Shown here one piece after another: positions 20,772 through 31,083 of a stretch of 64,000 nt of DNA. Every line of letters begins with the position of its first letter. Positions within the stretch are counted from its first letter, which is position 1. Source of the stretch: Bacteroidales bacterium (GTDB lineage Bacteria; Bacteroidota; Bacteroidia; Bacteroidales; VadinHA17); NCBI GenBank assembly GCA_003142255.1, contig PLLO01000012.1, positions 124,001 through 188,000 of the forward strand, written 5' to 3'. Made by a program: the position numbers and the translations under genes. The notes under the pieces are model-generated. The model saw nothing but the letters and a program-made list of their open reading frames with translations, was not told where the DNA came from and made no database searches.

Positions 20772-23700
20772 ATGACCAGGAAACTCCGGTTAAATATTAT
20801 TTTCTTTTGTTTGCTTTTCTCCTTCACGGTTGTTAATGCGCAAGAGGCCCGTTTTGTATTTTCTCACCTTGATGTAAATGAAGGATTGTCGGATAACAGG
20901 ATAAAGTGCATCATTAAAGACAGGAGCGGCTTTTTATGGTTTGGCACGAGCACCGGACTGAACCGGTACGATGGATATGAATTTGAATTATACCTGAAAA
21001 GCAACAGCGACTCCTCATCTCTTTCCGATAATGATATCAATGCCATAGCAGAAGATCATGACGGGAACCTCTGGATAGGAACCAGGAGCGGGATCTGCGT
21101 GCTTGACATTAATACATACAAATTCAGGAGGATAAACCTTATCGGATCAGCAAAAGGAGGTTGCCAGGATGTAAATTATATTACTGCTATTACTTCAGAT
21201 TCAGAAGGTAACATTTGGATAGGAACTCACAGCGGCTTGTTTTTTTACAATTGTACGACAAGAACGATTGAACATTTTATGTTGGATGATCAATCATGCT
21301 CTTCATTATTCAATAACATCACTGCGCTTTCTCATGACTATGAAGGCTCTGTATGGATCGGAACAGTCAATGGGTATATATTTAAATACAGCATCAGTTC
21401 CAGCTCCATTGAAAAGCTTGAGTCATTAAGGTTCAGCCATGGCGCAGGCAACCCGGTAAGGCAGCTGTTCGCGGATAATGAAGGCATCCTGTGGGTTGCT
21501 GATTCTTATGGGCTTTGTATGTTCAACATAAAGACCAGGACCTGGATGCATGATAAGCAGGTACTGCTTGATTCGAATTTTTCCAACCTGCAGATATCCG
21601 GTATAAGCCAGGATGGTGAAGGAACAATATGGGTCGTTACTGACGGCAATGGTCTGTTCCTGATCGGGAAGAATGATTTCACCATCACAAATCTCCTGAG
21701 CAGGCCTTATGCTGAAGGAGGGCTATCAAGCGACGGGCTTTTATTTCTATATATAGATAGTTCAGGTACATCGTGGATAGGAACAACCAAGAAAGGAGTA
21801 GATTTTTATAAGAAGGATATCAGGAAATTTCAGCTTATAAGGAATTATCCGTCCGAAAAAAACTCACTTTCCAACAATGATGTCAACTCGGTAACTGAGG
21901 ATCTGAAGGGAAAACTGTGGATCGGCACTAACGGGGGTGGATTGAATTATTATGATCCCACAAGGAACAGCTTTACGGTTTACAGATCATCGCCGGGAAA
22001 TCCAGCCGGACTGAGTAATAATTATATTGTTTCGGTTTTTGAAGATTCCGAGCATAAAATATGGGCCGGAACCTTTCTTGGAGGATTGAACCGCCTTGAT
22101 CCTGAAACAGGAAGATTCACGGTTTACAGGTACAACAGTTCTGATTCAACATCAATTTCAGACAACAGCGTCTGGGGTATTTGTGAAGACAGCCAGCATA
22201 ATTTATGGTTCGCAACGCTGACTAACGGGCTGAACCTTTTCAACAGGAAGACAGGGAAGTTCAGAAGATATCTCTCAGAGAACAGTTCTCTATGTTTCAA
22301 TTATCTTAACTCAATTACCTCTGATAAGAATGACAATCTCTGGATAAGCTCATCAAACGGACTTATCTTTTTTAATCCGCGCCAGAATTTGTCAGTCTGC
22401 TATACTAATAACCCGAACAATAGTTCATCTGTAAGCGATAATCATATTTCATCTGTATTCGAGGACAGCCGGGGCCTCTTCTGGGTGTGCACAGGCCATG
22501 GGCTCAATCTGATGGACAGGAAAACCAACTCTTTCAGGGCTTTCTATGAGTCCGACGGACTGCCTTCAGCTTGTGTACTCAGGATCCTTGAGGACAGGAA
22601 TCATGACCTATGGATAAGTACAAAGAACGGCATCTCAAAGCTCACCGTAAGCCAGGCCGAAAGATATAACTCTCTTTCATTTTATTTTAAAAACTATACG
22701 ATCAGTGACGGGCTTCAGGGAAAGGAGTTTAATGAAACTGCGGCCGTGAAATCACAAAAGGGGATACTGTATTTTGGCGGACCTGATGGACTTAACAGCT
22801 TCGATCCGGCCCAGATATCTGAGGACAGTATTGCTACGAAGCTGGTTTTTACAAAACTGCGCATCTTCAATAATATTATTTCTGCAGGAGAGAAGTATGA
22901 CAACAGGATAATTCTCGAAAAGCCACTGTTCAATACAACCGAGATAAAGCTCCGTTACCGGGAGAACTCATTTACAATTGATTTTGCGGCACTGAATTAC
23001 TTTTTTCCTGAGAAAACCGAATACTCGTACAAGCTTGAAGGCTTTAATAACTCCTGGATAATGACGGAAGGGAGGAAGAATTTTGCCAATTACTCAAACC
23101 TCAACCAGGGAAGCTATAAGTTCATGCTGCGAGGTACCAACTCCAACAGGATATGGAACAGCGGCGAGATTGTTCTGAAAATCAGGATCCTGCCGCCAAT
23201 CTGGAAAAGCTGGTACGCATACATATTCTACATTCTGCTTGGAACGTCCACACTGATACTCCTTCGTATTTATACTCTGAAAAGGGAACGGACAAGAATG
23301 AGAGTTGAGCAGGAAAGGATTGAGGCTCAGCACACTCATGAAATCGACTCGCTGAAGCTTAAGTTCTTTACCAATATTTCGCATGAATTCAGGACTCCTC
23401 TCACCTTAATTCTATCGCCTGTCGAAAATCTTATTAACGCCTGGAAAGGCAAGCCTGAAGAAAAAAACCTGAGACTGATCAGTCAGAATGCAAGAAGACT
23501 GCTGCTAATGGTCAACCAGCTGCTCGATTTCAGGAAACTTGAGATGCAGGGATTCAGATACTCTCCTTCATACGGCGATATTGTTGCTTTCCTGAAGGAT
23601 GTGGTTGATTCATTCGTTGATCTCAGTGAACAGAAACATATTGAACTTAGTTTCGTGACGGAAGTTAAAACCCTGCAGACCAGTTTTGACAAGGATAAAC

Positions 23701-24938
23701 TTGAGAAGATCATATTCAACCTCCTTTCGAATGCATTCAAATTCGTTCATGAAAATGGAAGGGTGTCTGTGCATATAAGGCAGGTGCCTCCTGTCTATGG
23801 CAATCCTTCCGGAATTGAATTGAAAGAGGGAAGAGTGGTTATTGATGTCGAAGACAACGGCATCGGAATACCTGCAGGGAAGCTTCAGGACCTGTTTACA
23901 CGGTCATATACTATCGAAACGCCAGGCCTTTCAGAACAGGGGAATGGCATCGGCCTTTCGCTGGTAAATGAGTTCGTCAGGCTCCATGATGGTGATCTAA
24001 CTGTCAAAAGCGAACCCGGAAAGGGAAGTATTTTCACAGTTTCAATTCCGGTCAGAGATATTGAGGCGCCACCTGAAACAGAAAATACACCTTCCCTCCC
24101 GGTGCGAGCCGGTTCTGTGAATGATGAAGGCTATAACAGTGATATTGCTAGTGAGAATAGCAAACCGGTTATCTTCATTGCAGAGGATAATGATGACCTT
24201 CGGTTTTACCTGAAGGAAAATCTCCGCAAGAAATATCAGATCATGGAGGCAGCTAACGGCAGCGATGCTCTGAAAAAAATACGCAAGACTGTCCCGGATC
24301 TCATTATCTCAGATATAATGATGCCGGGGCTGAACGGGATTGAACTCTGCAAGAAGGTCAAGAACGATAAAGCCCTTTCCCACATTCCTTTCATCCTTCT
24401 GACCGCGAAATACACTGAAGAACAGCAGATTGAAGGAATTGAGGCTGGCGCTGATGATTATATTACCAAGCCCTTCAATTTCCAGATACTTGTTTCTAAA
24501 ATCGACAATTCGGTAAAAGTCAGGAAAAATATCAGGCAGCTTTTCAAAAATAAGTTGAACATTGAACCCAGCGAGATTGAGATCACTTCTCTTGACGAAC
24601 AGTTCCTGCAGAAGGCCATCGCTATTGTGGAGAAAAATATATCCCTTGCTGATTTTACCGTTGAGGAGTTAAGCCGGGAAATGGGAATGAGCAGGACTCT
24701 GCTTTACAAGAAGATACTTGCACTTACAGGAAAATCACCTGTGGAGTTCATCAGGATACTGAGACTGAAAAGAGCAGCACTTCTTCTGCAGAAAAGCCAG
24801 CTGAATGTTTCTGAAATTACGTTCAGGGTCGGCTTTAAGGATCCTAAATATTTCAGGAAACATTTCCTGAAGGAATTCGGAGTCCTTCCTTCAAAATATT
24901 CCGTTGGCAAAGAAAAAAAAGATACTGAAGTTTCCTGA
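20772..24938 (+). CDS. Hybrid two-component system regulator (periplasmic propeller, Y_Y_Y, HisKA/HATPase, REC, AraC HTH)
   Basis: Repeated LWIGT.. propeller motifs; YKLEGFNNSW; FFTNISHEFRTPLTLILSP; DNGIGIPAGKL; LIISDIMMPGLNGIELC; C-terminal AraC HTH. Confidence 0.96.
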   Translation: MTRKLRLNIIFFCLLFSFTVVNAQEARFVFSHLDVNEGLSDNRIKCIIKDRSGFLWFGTSTGLNRYDGYEFELYLKSNSDSSSLSDNDINAIAEDHDGNLWIGTRSGICVLDINTYKFRRINLIGSAKGGCQDVNYITAITSDSEGNIWIGTHSGLFFYNCTTRTIEHFMLDDQSCSSLFNNITALSHDYEGSVWIGTVNGYIFKYSISSSSIEKLESLRFSHGAGNPVRQLFADNEGILWVADSYGLCMFNIKTRTWMHDKQVLLDSNFSNLQISGISQDGEGTIWVVTDGNGLFLIGKNDFTITNLLSRPYAEGGLSSDGLLFLYIDSSGTSWIGTTKKGVDFYKKDIRKFQLIRNYPSEKNSLSNNDVNSVTEDLKGKLWIGTNGGGLNYYDPTRNSFTVYRSSPGNPAGLSNNYIVSVFEDSEHKIWAGTFLGGLNRLDPETGRFTVYRYNSSDSTSISDNSVWGICEDSQHNLWFATLTNGLNLFNRKTGKFRRYLSENSSLCFNYLNSITSDKNDNLWISSSNGLIFFNPRQNLSVCYTNNPNNSSSVSDNHISSVFEDSRGLFWVCTGHGLNLMDRKTNSFRAFYESDGLPSACVLRILEDRNHDLWISTKNGISKLTVSQAERYNSLSFYFKNYTISDGLQGKEFNETAAVKSQKGILYFGGPDGLNSFDPAQISEDSIATKLVFTKLRIFNNIISAGEKYDNRIILEKPLFNTTEIKLRYRENSFTIDFAALNYFFPEKTEYSYKLEGFNNSWIMTEGRKNFANYSNLNQGSYKFMLRGTNSNRIWNSGEIVLKIRILPPIWKSWYAYIFYILLGTSTLILLRIYTLKRERTRMRVEQERIEAQHTHEIDSLKLKFFTNISHEFRTPLTLILSPVENLINAWKGKPEEKNLRLISQNARRLLLMVNQLLDFRKLEMQGFRYSPSYGDIVAFLKDVVDSFVDLSEQKHIELSFVTEVKTLQTSFDKDKLEKIIFNLLSNAFKFVHENGRVSVHIRQVPPVYGNPSGIELKEGRVVIDVEDNGIGIPAGKLQDLFTRSYTIETPGLSEQGNGIGLSLVNEFVRLHDGDLTVKSEPGKGSIFTVSIPVRDIEAPPETENTPSLPVRAGSVNDEGYNSDIASENSKPVIFIAEDNDDLRFYLKENLRKKYQIMEAANGSDALKKIRKTVPDLIISDIMMPGLNGIELCKKVKNDKALSHIPFILLTAKYTEEQQIEGIEAGADDYITKPFNFQILVSKIDNSVKVRKNIRQLFKNKLNIEPSEIEITSLDEQFLQKAIAIVEKNISLADFTVEELSREMGMSRTLLYKKILALTGKSPVEFIRILRLKRAALLLQKSQLNVSEITFRVGFKDPKYFRKHFLKEFGVLPSKYSVGKEKKDTEVS

Positions 24939-25112
24939 CCCTGTCAAACCCTATTAATTCAAAGTTTGCTCCTTAATCTTCTTACCATTCAGATTTATAG
25001 GAGATTTCGTTGTAATGTTTGAAACCGCATTCGTTTGAAATATTGACCTTAAAAATCAAATGACCCCCTAAACATTAACATTTGATATTGTAATTCCAAT
25101 GATTATTTTTCT

Positions 25113-25120
25113 TACTTTTG
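25113..25120 (+). promoter_or_regulatory. Putative Bacteroidota -7 element TACTTTTG (TAnnTTTG) upstream of susC-like gene
   Basis: TACTTTTG with an upstream TTG at 25088-25090 (22-nt spacing); about 95 nt 5' UTR. Confidence 0.45.
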
Positions 25121-25214
25121 AAAGAATTGATCGGCGCGGAAATCTGACTTCGCGCCTCAAACCTGAAATTTTTAACCAAAATGTAGTTAATGTTTTATCC
25201 TAAAACCCAAAACT

Positions 25215-28200
25215 ATGCTTAAACGAAGTGCATTATTTGTTTTGTTACTATTGGCCAATCTGAGCCTGATAGCCCAGCAGTCAGTTACTGGGGTTGTCAG
25301 GGACGCAGGTGGACAACCAATGTCTGGAGTAACAGTAGTAGTCCAGGGCACTTCTGTCGGGACCTTAACAGGTGTTGACGGGAAGTATTCCCTTAACGTA
25401 CCTTCAGGAGGTACTACCTTACAATTTACTTTCATCGGTTTCACACAGCAGACTGTAGCTATCACAGGCAGATCTGTTGTTGACGTAACCATGTCGGAAG
25501 CCCTGACGGGTCTCGACGAGGTTGTTGTCATCGGTTACGGTTCACTGAAGAAGAAACTTGTAACCGGTGCCACAGTCCAGGTAAAAGGCGATGACATCCA
25601 GAAGCTGAGCACAATTTCCCCAATGACAGCTCTGCAGGGTCAGACACCCGGTCTTTCAATTATAAAGACGACAGGGCAACCCGGTGATGGATTTAAAGTC
25701 AACATCCGTGGTATGGGGACTATCGGTAACTCGCAGCCTCTGTATGTTATCGATGGAGTCCCGGGAGGGAATATCGATAACTTCTCTCCTTCTGATATCG
25801 AATCAATCGATATCCTCAAGGACGCTGCCTCTTCAGCAATCTATGGTTCACGAGGCGCTAACGGTGTAATACTTGTCACAACCAAAAAAGGCGTTAGACC
25901 CGCTTCTGGAGGCAAAGTAAATATTTCTTACGACGGAAGTTTCGGATGGCAGAATCTATACAAAAAGCTGCCGTTAATGAATGCACAGGAATATGCAAAT
26001 ATCGTAAATGAGGCAAGAGTAAACAGCAGCCTGCCTCTTCTTGATTTCGCCAGCCTTGTTCCAGACTGGGATAAAATAATCACCGGGGAATGGACAGGAA
26101 CCGACTGGCTCGACCAGCTAACTGTTAAAAATGCTCCTGTTTCAAATAACTCTATCAACATCACAGGAGGATCCGAATTAGCTTCCTATTCAATGGGTAT
26201 TTCCCATTCTAATCAGGATGGTATCATCGGAAATCCTGTTCAGTCACATTTTGAACGTTATTCCTTCCGTATGAATTCCGACTTTTCAGTAATTAAGAAC
26301 ACAGCCAGAACATTTGATATACTAAAGGTCGGCGAAACTTTAAGATATACTTATTCAAAAAGTAATGGTATCGGAACAGGGAACCAGTATTGGAACGATG
26401 TTTTTAGTTGCCTCGTTGCCAGTCCTTTCCTGCCAATGTATGCAGCAGATAAATCAGATCTTGCTTACCCATATCATTACTCAATTCCATGGAATCTCCA
26501 GGAGACAAACCCAATTGGTTCTATGGTCTATAACCGTGGACAGAATGCAAACAATAATTATGGTCTTGCCGGCAGCCTCTATTTTGAGATTCAGCCTGTT
26601 AAAAACCTTGTCTTCAAATCCTCATTTGGATATAACATGTCTGCATATACTGGCAGAAGTTATACCCCGATCTATACCCTGAGTACAACATCATTCAGGA
26701 CTACTGACCAGGTAAACCAGAATATGTCGGCTGGTTACAACTGGACATGGGAGAACACGCTTTCATATAATTTCAAACTTGGCAACGACCATGCTTTCAC
26801 AGCCCTTTTAGGTACTTCAGCTGAAAAATGGGGACTTGGAGAAAGTCTTGGCGGATCAAATCAGAATTCTTTGTATACTGATTTTCTTCACTCATACCTT
26901 AATAACACTCCTGTTATTTATTCTGATGGTAAGACAAGCCTTAGCGGAAGCCCATGGGGCGAAGGTGGAATCCTTTCCTATTTCGGCCGTCTTTCATACA
27001 CATATAAGGAAAGATATATGGCCACGGCTATCCTTCGTGCTGATGGCTCTTCGAATTTCGCCAAAGGAAAGAGATGGGGATATTTCCCGTCAGTTTCAGC
27101 AGGCTGGGTTATTTCTGAAGAAAACTTTTTCCAGAATATCAAGAACTCCATTGACTTCCTGAAACTGCGCGCAAGCTGGGGACAGAACGGTAACCAATCG
27201 ATCAGCGGATTCCAGTACTTGTCAACCATCTCCTTCTCGAATGTTAATTATTTCTTCGGAGGAGATAAAGGAATCGTTTCCACTGGCGGTTATCCTGATA
27301 TTCTTCCCAACCCCGATGTAACCTGGGAAACATCTGACCAGCTTAACATCGGTTTTGATGCACGTTTCCTTAAAAACAAATTGGGTGCTGAATTCGACTG
27401 GTACAGCAGAACCACTTTCGACTGGCTCATAAATCCTTCGATGCTTGCATCTTACGGAACTAATGCTCCGTATGTTAACGGAGGTGACGTATCGAATAAA
27501 GGAGCTGAACTGGCTCTTACATGGAGTGATAATTCTGGTGACCTGAACTATTCAATTGGAGTCAATGCTGCTTATAATAAAAATAAAGTATTGCGTATTG
27601 CCAACCAGGAAGGAATTTTCCATGGGCCAGGTAACGTTCTGGGACAGGGAACTGAAGAGCTTTATCGTGCCCAGGTCGGATTCCCGATCGGATATTTCTG
27701 GGGCTACAAGACAGTTGGAGTCTTCCAGTCAATGGCCGAAGTAAGTTCCTACAAGAATTCAGCAGGCTTAGTAATTCAACCGACAGCTATTGATGGTGAC
27801 TTGAAATTCCAGGATACCAACGACGACGGGGTAATAGATTATCACGATAAGGTAATGATAGGAGATCCAAACCCTGATGTTATTCTCGGCTTAAATTTCT
27901 CAGTATCTTGTAAGGGGTTCGATTTCTCCTTAATGTCGAACGGTGCTTTTGGTCAGCAGATAGCACGCAGCTGGCGTCGCTGGGCCGACAGTCCTCTGAA
28001 CAATTATACCACCGATATTTTTAGCAGGTGGCACGGTGCCGGGACATCGGATAAGTACCCTCGTCTTACCTATGGTTCAAGTATTAACTGGCAGTATGTT
28101 TCAGATATTTTTATTGAAAATGGCGATTATCTGAGAATAAGTAACGTTACTCTCGGTTACGACTTTAAAAAACTCTTCCCTGCAATTCCGCTTGCTCAGG

Positions 28201-28367
28201 CAAGATTTTTCACATCAATCCAGAACCTTTATACATTCACCAAGTATTCCGGAATGGACCCCGAAATCGGAGGTGGAAGTGGTACTGACAGCTGGGCAAA
28301 AGGAATTGATATAGGATATTATCCAGCTCCGCGAACCTTTATGCTGGGTGTAAGCTTAAAATTCTAA
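25215..28367 (+). CDS. SusC/RagA-family TonB-dependent outer-membrane transporter
   Basis: N-terminal carboxypeptidase-D-like domain, GLDEVVVIGYGSLKKKLVTGA, plug domain ILKDAASSAIYGSRGANGVILVTTKKG, C-terminal LGVSLKF. Confidence 0.97.
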   Translation: MLKRSALFVLLLLANLSLIAQQSVTGVVRDAGGQPMSGVTVVVQGTSVGTLTGVDGKYSLNVPSGGTTLQFTFIGFTQQTVAITGRSVVDVTMSEALTGLDEVVVIGYGSLKKKLVTGATVQVKGDDIQKLSTISPMTALQGQTPGLSIIKTTGQPGDGFKVNIRGMGTIGNSQPLYVIDGVPGGNIDNFSPSDIESIDILKDAASSAIYGSRGANGVILVTTKKGVRPASGGKVNISYDGSFGWQNLYKKLPLMNAQEYANIVNEARVNSSLPLLDFASLVPDWDKIITGEWTGTDWLDQLTVKNAPVSNNSINITGGSELASYSMGISHSNQDGIIGNPVQSHFERYSFRMNSDFSVIKNTARTFDILKVGETLRYTYSKSNGIGTGNQYWNDVFSCLVASPFLPMYAADKSDLAYPYHYSIPWNLQETNPIGSMVYNRGQNANNNYGLAGSLYFEIQPVKNLVFKSSFGYNMSAYTGRSYTPIYTLSTTSFRTTDQVNQNMSAGYNWTWENTLSYNFKLGNDHAFTALLGTSAEKWGLGESLGGSNQNSLYTDFLHSYLNNTPVIYSDGKTSLSGSPWGEGGILSYFGRLSYTYKERYMATAILRADGSSNFAKGKRWGYFPSVSAGWVISEENFFQNIKNSIDFLKLRASWGQNGNQSISGFQYLSTISFSNVNYFFGGDKGIVSTGGYPDILPNPDVTWETSDQLNIGFDARFLKNKLGAEFDWYSRTTFDWLINPSMLASYGTNAPYVNGGDVSNKGAELALTWSDNSGDLNYSIGVNAAYNKNKVLRIANQEGIFHGPGNVLGQGTEELYRAQVGFPIGYFWGYKTVGVFQSMAEVSSYKNSAGLVIQPTAIDGDLKFQDTNDDGVIDYHDKVMIGDPNPDVILGLNFSVSCKGFDFSLMSNGAFGQQIARSWRRWADSPLNNYTTDIFSRWHGAGTSDKYPRLTYGSSINWQYVSDIFIENGDYLRISNVTLGYDFKKLFPAIPLAQARFFTSIQNLYTFTKYSGMDPEIGGGSGTDSWAKGIDIGYYPAPRTFMLGVSLKF

Positions 28368-28371
28368 ATAG

Positions 28372-30156
28372 ATGAAGAATATGAAAAAGATATTTTTATT
28401 ACTACTTACAGGCGCTCTTCTGGCAGGATGCTCTGATAGCTTTCTGGATACGGTTCCACTTGTAAAGAAAACCAATAACGACTTCTATAAGACGCCAACG
28501 GATATGGACCAGGCGCTCACAGCTGCGTATGTGACTTTGGTTGCAGTACCTACTGGATCGGTCCTAAATGCATATCCGTTTGTCGTTTCTGAGCTTATGT
28601 CAGATGAACGCTTTGGCGGCGGTGGTGACAACGACCTGGATCCAAGAGCTATATGCGACTTTAAAATTACTGGTTCAGATATGTTTGAAAGTGCCTGGAC
28701 ACGTTACTACACAGGTATTTTCCGCTGTAATATGATCCTGGAAAATATTGACAAGCCTGCATGGGGCAGTGCAGCTGCTAAAGGCAAAGTTGAAGGACAG
28801 GCACGTTTTCTAAGGGCAATGTTTTATTTCGACATGTCCCGCATGTTTGGCGAAGTTCCGCTGATTCTCGAAACAAAACCGCTGAACATACCAAAAACTC
28901 CGGCTGCTGAGACGTATGCACAGATCGCTACTGATCTGAAATCCGCTATAGATGGTTTCCCGAGCGTACCATATAGTTCAGCTTTAATTGCTGATGCAGG
29001 CCGAGCCAACAGGTGGACGGCTGAAGCTTTGATGGCACGTGTATTTCTCTTCTATACCGGCTATTATGGAACAACAGATCTTCCTCTTGTGGGAGGAGGT
29101 TCAGTTACCAAAGCTGAAGTAATAACCTGGATTGAAGACTGCAGGGATAACAGCGGATATAAACTTATGCCAGAATTCAAAGACCTTTGGCCATATTCCT
29201 ATATTACTCCAGCTAATTCTGATAGCCTTAGCTACAAATATGCTGTTACCAATAGTTTATCATGGTATAAGGAAACCGGCAACAACTGGGAATCAATGTT
29301 TTCTATGAATTATTCAACATTTGCAAGCTGGAGTACAAGTATTTATTACAGCAATCAGATGGACCTGTTTTTCGGCTGGAGAGCCTATACAACAGGAGTT
29401 ATTGGAAATGGATGGGGAATGGGTACAGTAAATAAAAACCTCTGGAACGACTGGTCTGATTTGGATGTACGTAAAAGAGCATCAATCCTTGATGTTACGG
29501 ATATGGCTAATGAAGGATATGGATCAGACTACGGTCTTGGCGTTGATCTGCATGATAAAGAAATGGATGAAACAGGATTCTGGCAGAAAAAATATATCCC
29601 TATTAACGTTTGCGTTAAGGTTGCAACTGCAGGCAGCAAAGCAAAAGCCGGCTGGCATAACTACAGCGTAAATCTATATGGTGCTACAAATGACTTTCAG
29701 CTGGATAACATGCAGAATATAGTTCTCATCCGTTTTGCGGATGTTCTTTTGATGCATTCAGAACTTACAGAAACAGTCGCTGGTATCAATGCTGTAAGGC
29801 ACAGGGCAGATCCAACTAATGCTAACCTTCCTCCAATTGCGGCATATTCGCTTGATGCCCTTAAAGCAGAGCGTAGATTTGAACTTGCTTTCGAGGGTGT
29901 ACGCTACTATGACCTGCTTCGCTGGTATGGTAAAGGCCACCTTGACCAGCTGAAAATTGTCCTTGAAAGCCAGAACGGTGTTACCACCTTTAACAATGGT
30001 GTTTGGGGAGTCAAAAAGGGAGTTGATTTCCGGATTGAAACCGGCGGATTCCTCCAGATCCCAAATAAGGAAGTACAGCTTTCTGAAGGTATCCTGGTTC
30101 AGAACGTTGGCTGGGAAACCGGTACTGCGCCTGTATATTCATTTAGTTGCAAATAG
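28372..30156 (+). CDS. SusD/RagB-family glycan-binding lipoprotein
   Basis: LLAGCSDSFLDTVPLVKKTNNDFYKTPTDMDQALTAAY; EGQARFLRAMFYFDMSRMFGEVPLI; immediately after susC-like gene. Confidence 0.95.
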   Translation: MKNMKKIFLLLLTGALLAGCSDSFLDTVPLVKKTNNDFYKTPTDMDQALTAAYVTLVAVPTGSVLNAYPFVVSELMSDERFGGGGDNDLDPRAICDFKITGSDMFESAWTRYYTGIFRCNMILENIDKPAWGSAAAKGKVEGQARFLRAMFYFDMSRMFGEVPLILETKPLNIPKTPAAETYAQIATDLKSAIDGFPSVPYSSALIADAGRANRWTAEALMARVFLFYTGYYGTTDLPLVGGGSVTKAEVITWIEDCRDNSGYKLMPEFKDLWPYSYITPANSDSLSYKYAVTNSLSWYKETGNNWESMFSMNYSTFASWSTSIYYSNQMDLFFGWRAYTTGVIGNGWGMGTVNKNLWNDWSDLDVRKRASILDVTDMANEGYGSDYGLGVDLHDKEMDETGFWQKKYIPINVCVKVATAGSKAKAGWHNYSVNLYGATNDFQLDNMQNIVLIRFADVLLMHSELTETVAGINAVRHRADPTNANLPPIAAYSLDALKAERRFELAFEGVRYYDLLRWYGKGHLDQLKIVLESQNGVTTFNNGVWGVKKGVDFRIETGGFLQIPNKEVQLSEGILVQNVGWETGTAPVYSFSCK

Positions 30157-30177
30157 TAATATATAAGGAGAAAAGAT

Positions 30178-30963
30178 ATGAAAAGAAGAATATTTTATCT
30201 GATTGGAGGATTTGTGCTTTTGATGGGTGCGTGTACCCCAATTGAAATCAGGCAAGATCCAGAAGCTGCTTTGACCTCAGACCAGCTGAAAATAACTATC
30301 ACGCAGAATCCTGCTGGTTCAAACACAGTAGTATTCACTAATGAAACTCCTGCCATAATGCTTTGGGACTGGGGAACCGGGACTGATCATAAGGCAATTG
30401 ATACTATCTATCTACCATTTGCCGGTACTTACACTTTGAAATATACAGCTTTTTTCGCTGGGAGCACAGGCTCAGTCACTGGCACAAAAACATTTACTAT
30501 AGCTGCAAATGACAATGCCTTTTTTGACAAGGATCCCTTGTGGAAACAGCTAACTGGAGGTGGAACCGGACAAACCTGGGTATTTGCTATGGACCATCCA
30601 TGTGGAAATCTGGCTGGGAATGGACCTCAGGAATGTATTTTACCTACCTGGTGGACAATGACCCCGGCTAGTTATAATCAATCCACTACAACTGATGAGA
30701 TGACTATGGATTTAAATGGTGCTGCTAACTTTAAGCGTAAATATGCTGACGGCAGTACTGCTTCGGGCTTTTTCAATATCATTGCACCTTTCGTGAATAG
30801 TGCTGGAACTTTCCATGCATTCGAGGTCCTTGGAGGCCTTAAATTTCCATGGCCGGGTGCCGGCAAATATCATGTAACCAACATAAATGCAAATGAATTA
30901 AGCCTTCACGAATATCAGCAATATAATATAGCCTTATATAAACGTAAGGGTTATACTTATTAA
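30178..30963 (+). CDS. PUL-associated lipoprotein with PKD-like N-terminal region (possible surface glycan-binding protein)
   Basis: Lipobox LLMGACTP; VVFTNETPAIMLWDWGTG PKD-like; third gene after susC/susD. Confidence 0.7.
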   Translation: MKRRIFYLIGGFVLLMGACTPIEIRQDPEAALTSDQLKITITQNPAGSNTVVFTNETPAIMLWDWGTGTDHKAIDTIYLPFAGTYTLKYTAFFAGSTGSVTGTKTFTIAANDNAFFDKDPLWKQLTGGGTGQTWVFAMDHPCGNLAGNGPQECILPTWWTMTPASYNQSTTTDEMTMDLNGAANFKRKYADGSTASGFFNIIAPFVNSAGTFHAFEVLGGLKFPWPGAGKYHVTNINANELSLHEYQQYNIALYKRKGYTY

Positions 30964-30986
30964 CCTTCTTAATTCAATTTGGTATT

Positions 30987-31020
30987 AGTAGCTATCGCTG
31001 AAAAGCGATAGCTACTTTTA
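30987..31020 (+). terminator. Rho-independent terminator: perfect 13-bp stem with GAAA loop and short T-rich tail
   Basis: AGTAGCTATCGCT-GAAA-AGCGATAGCTACT-TTTA. Confidence 0.85.
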
Positions 31021-31083
31021 TTATGAACAATAGCCCAGTACTATTACATTTGATAGTTTTTGTTTGAAATCCGGGGAAGTTAT

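Noticed and set aside
20772-24938. Hybrid two-component regulator as a novel giant sensor
   Set aside because: Domain order is the standard Bacteroidota HTCS architecture next to a SusC/SusD pair.
30987-31016. Perfect palindrome considered as an operator or part of the dispersed repeats
   Set aside because: 13-bp stem, GAAA loop and trailing Ts right after the last PUL gene fit an intrinsic terminator better.
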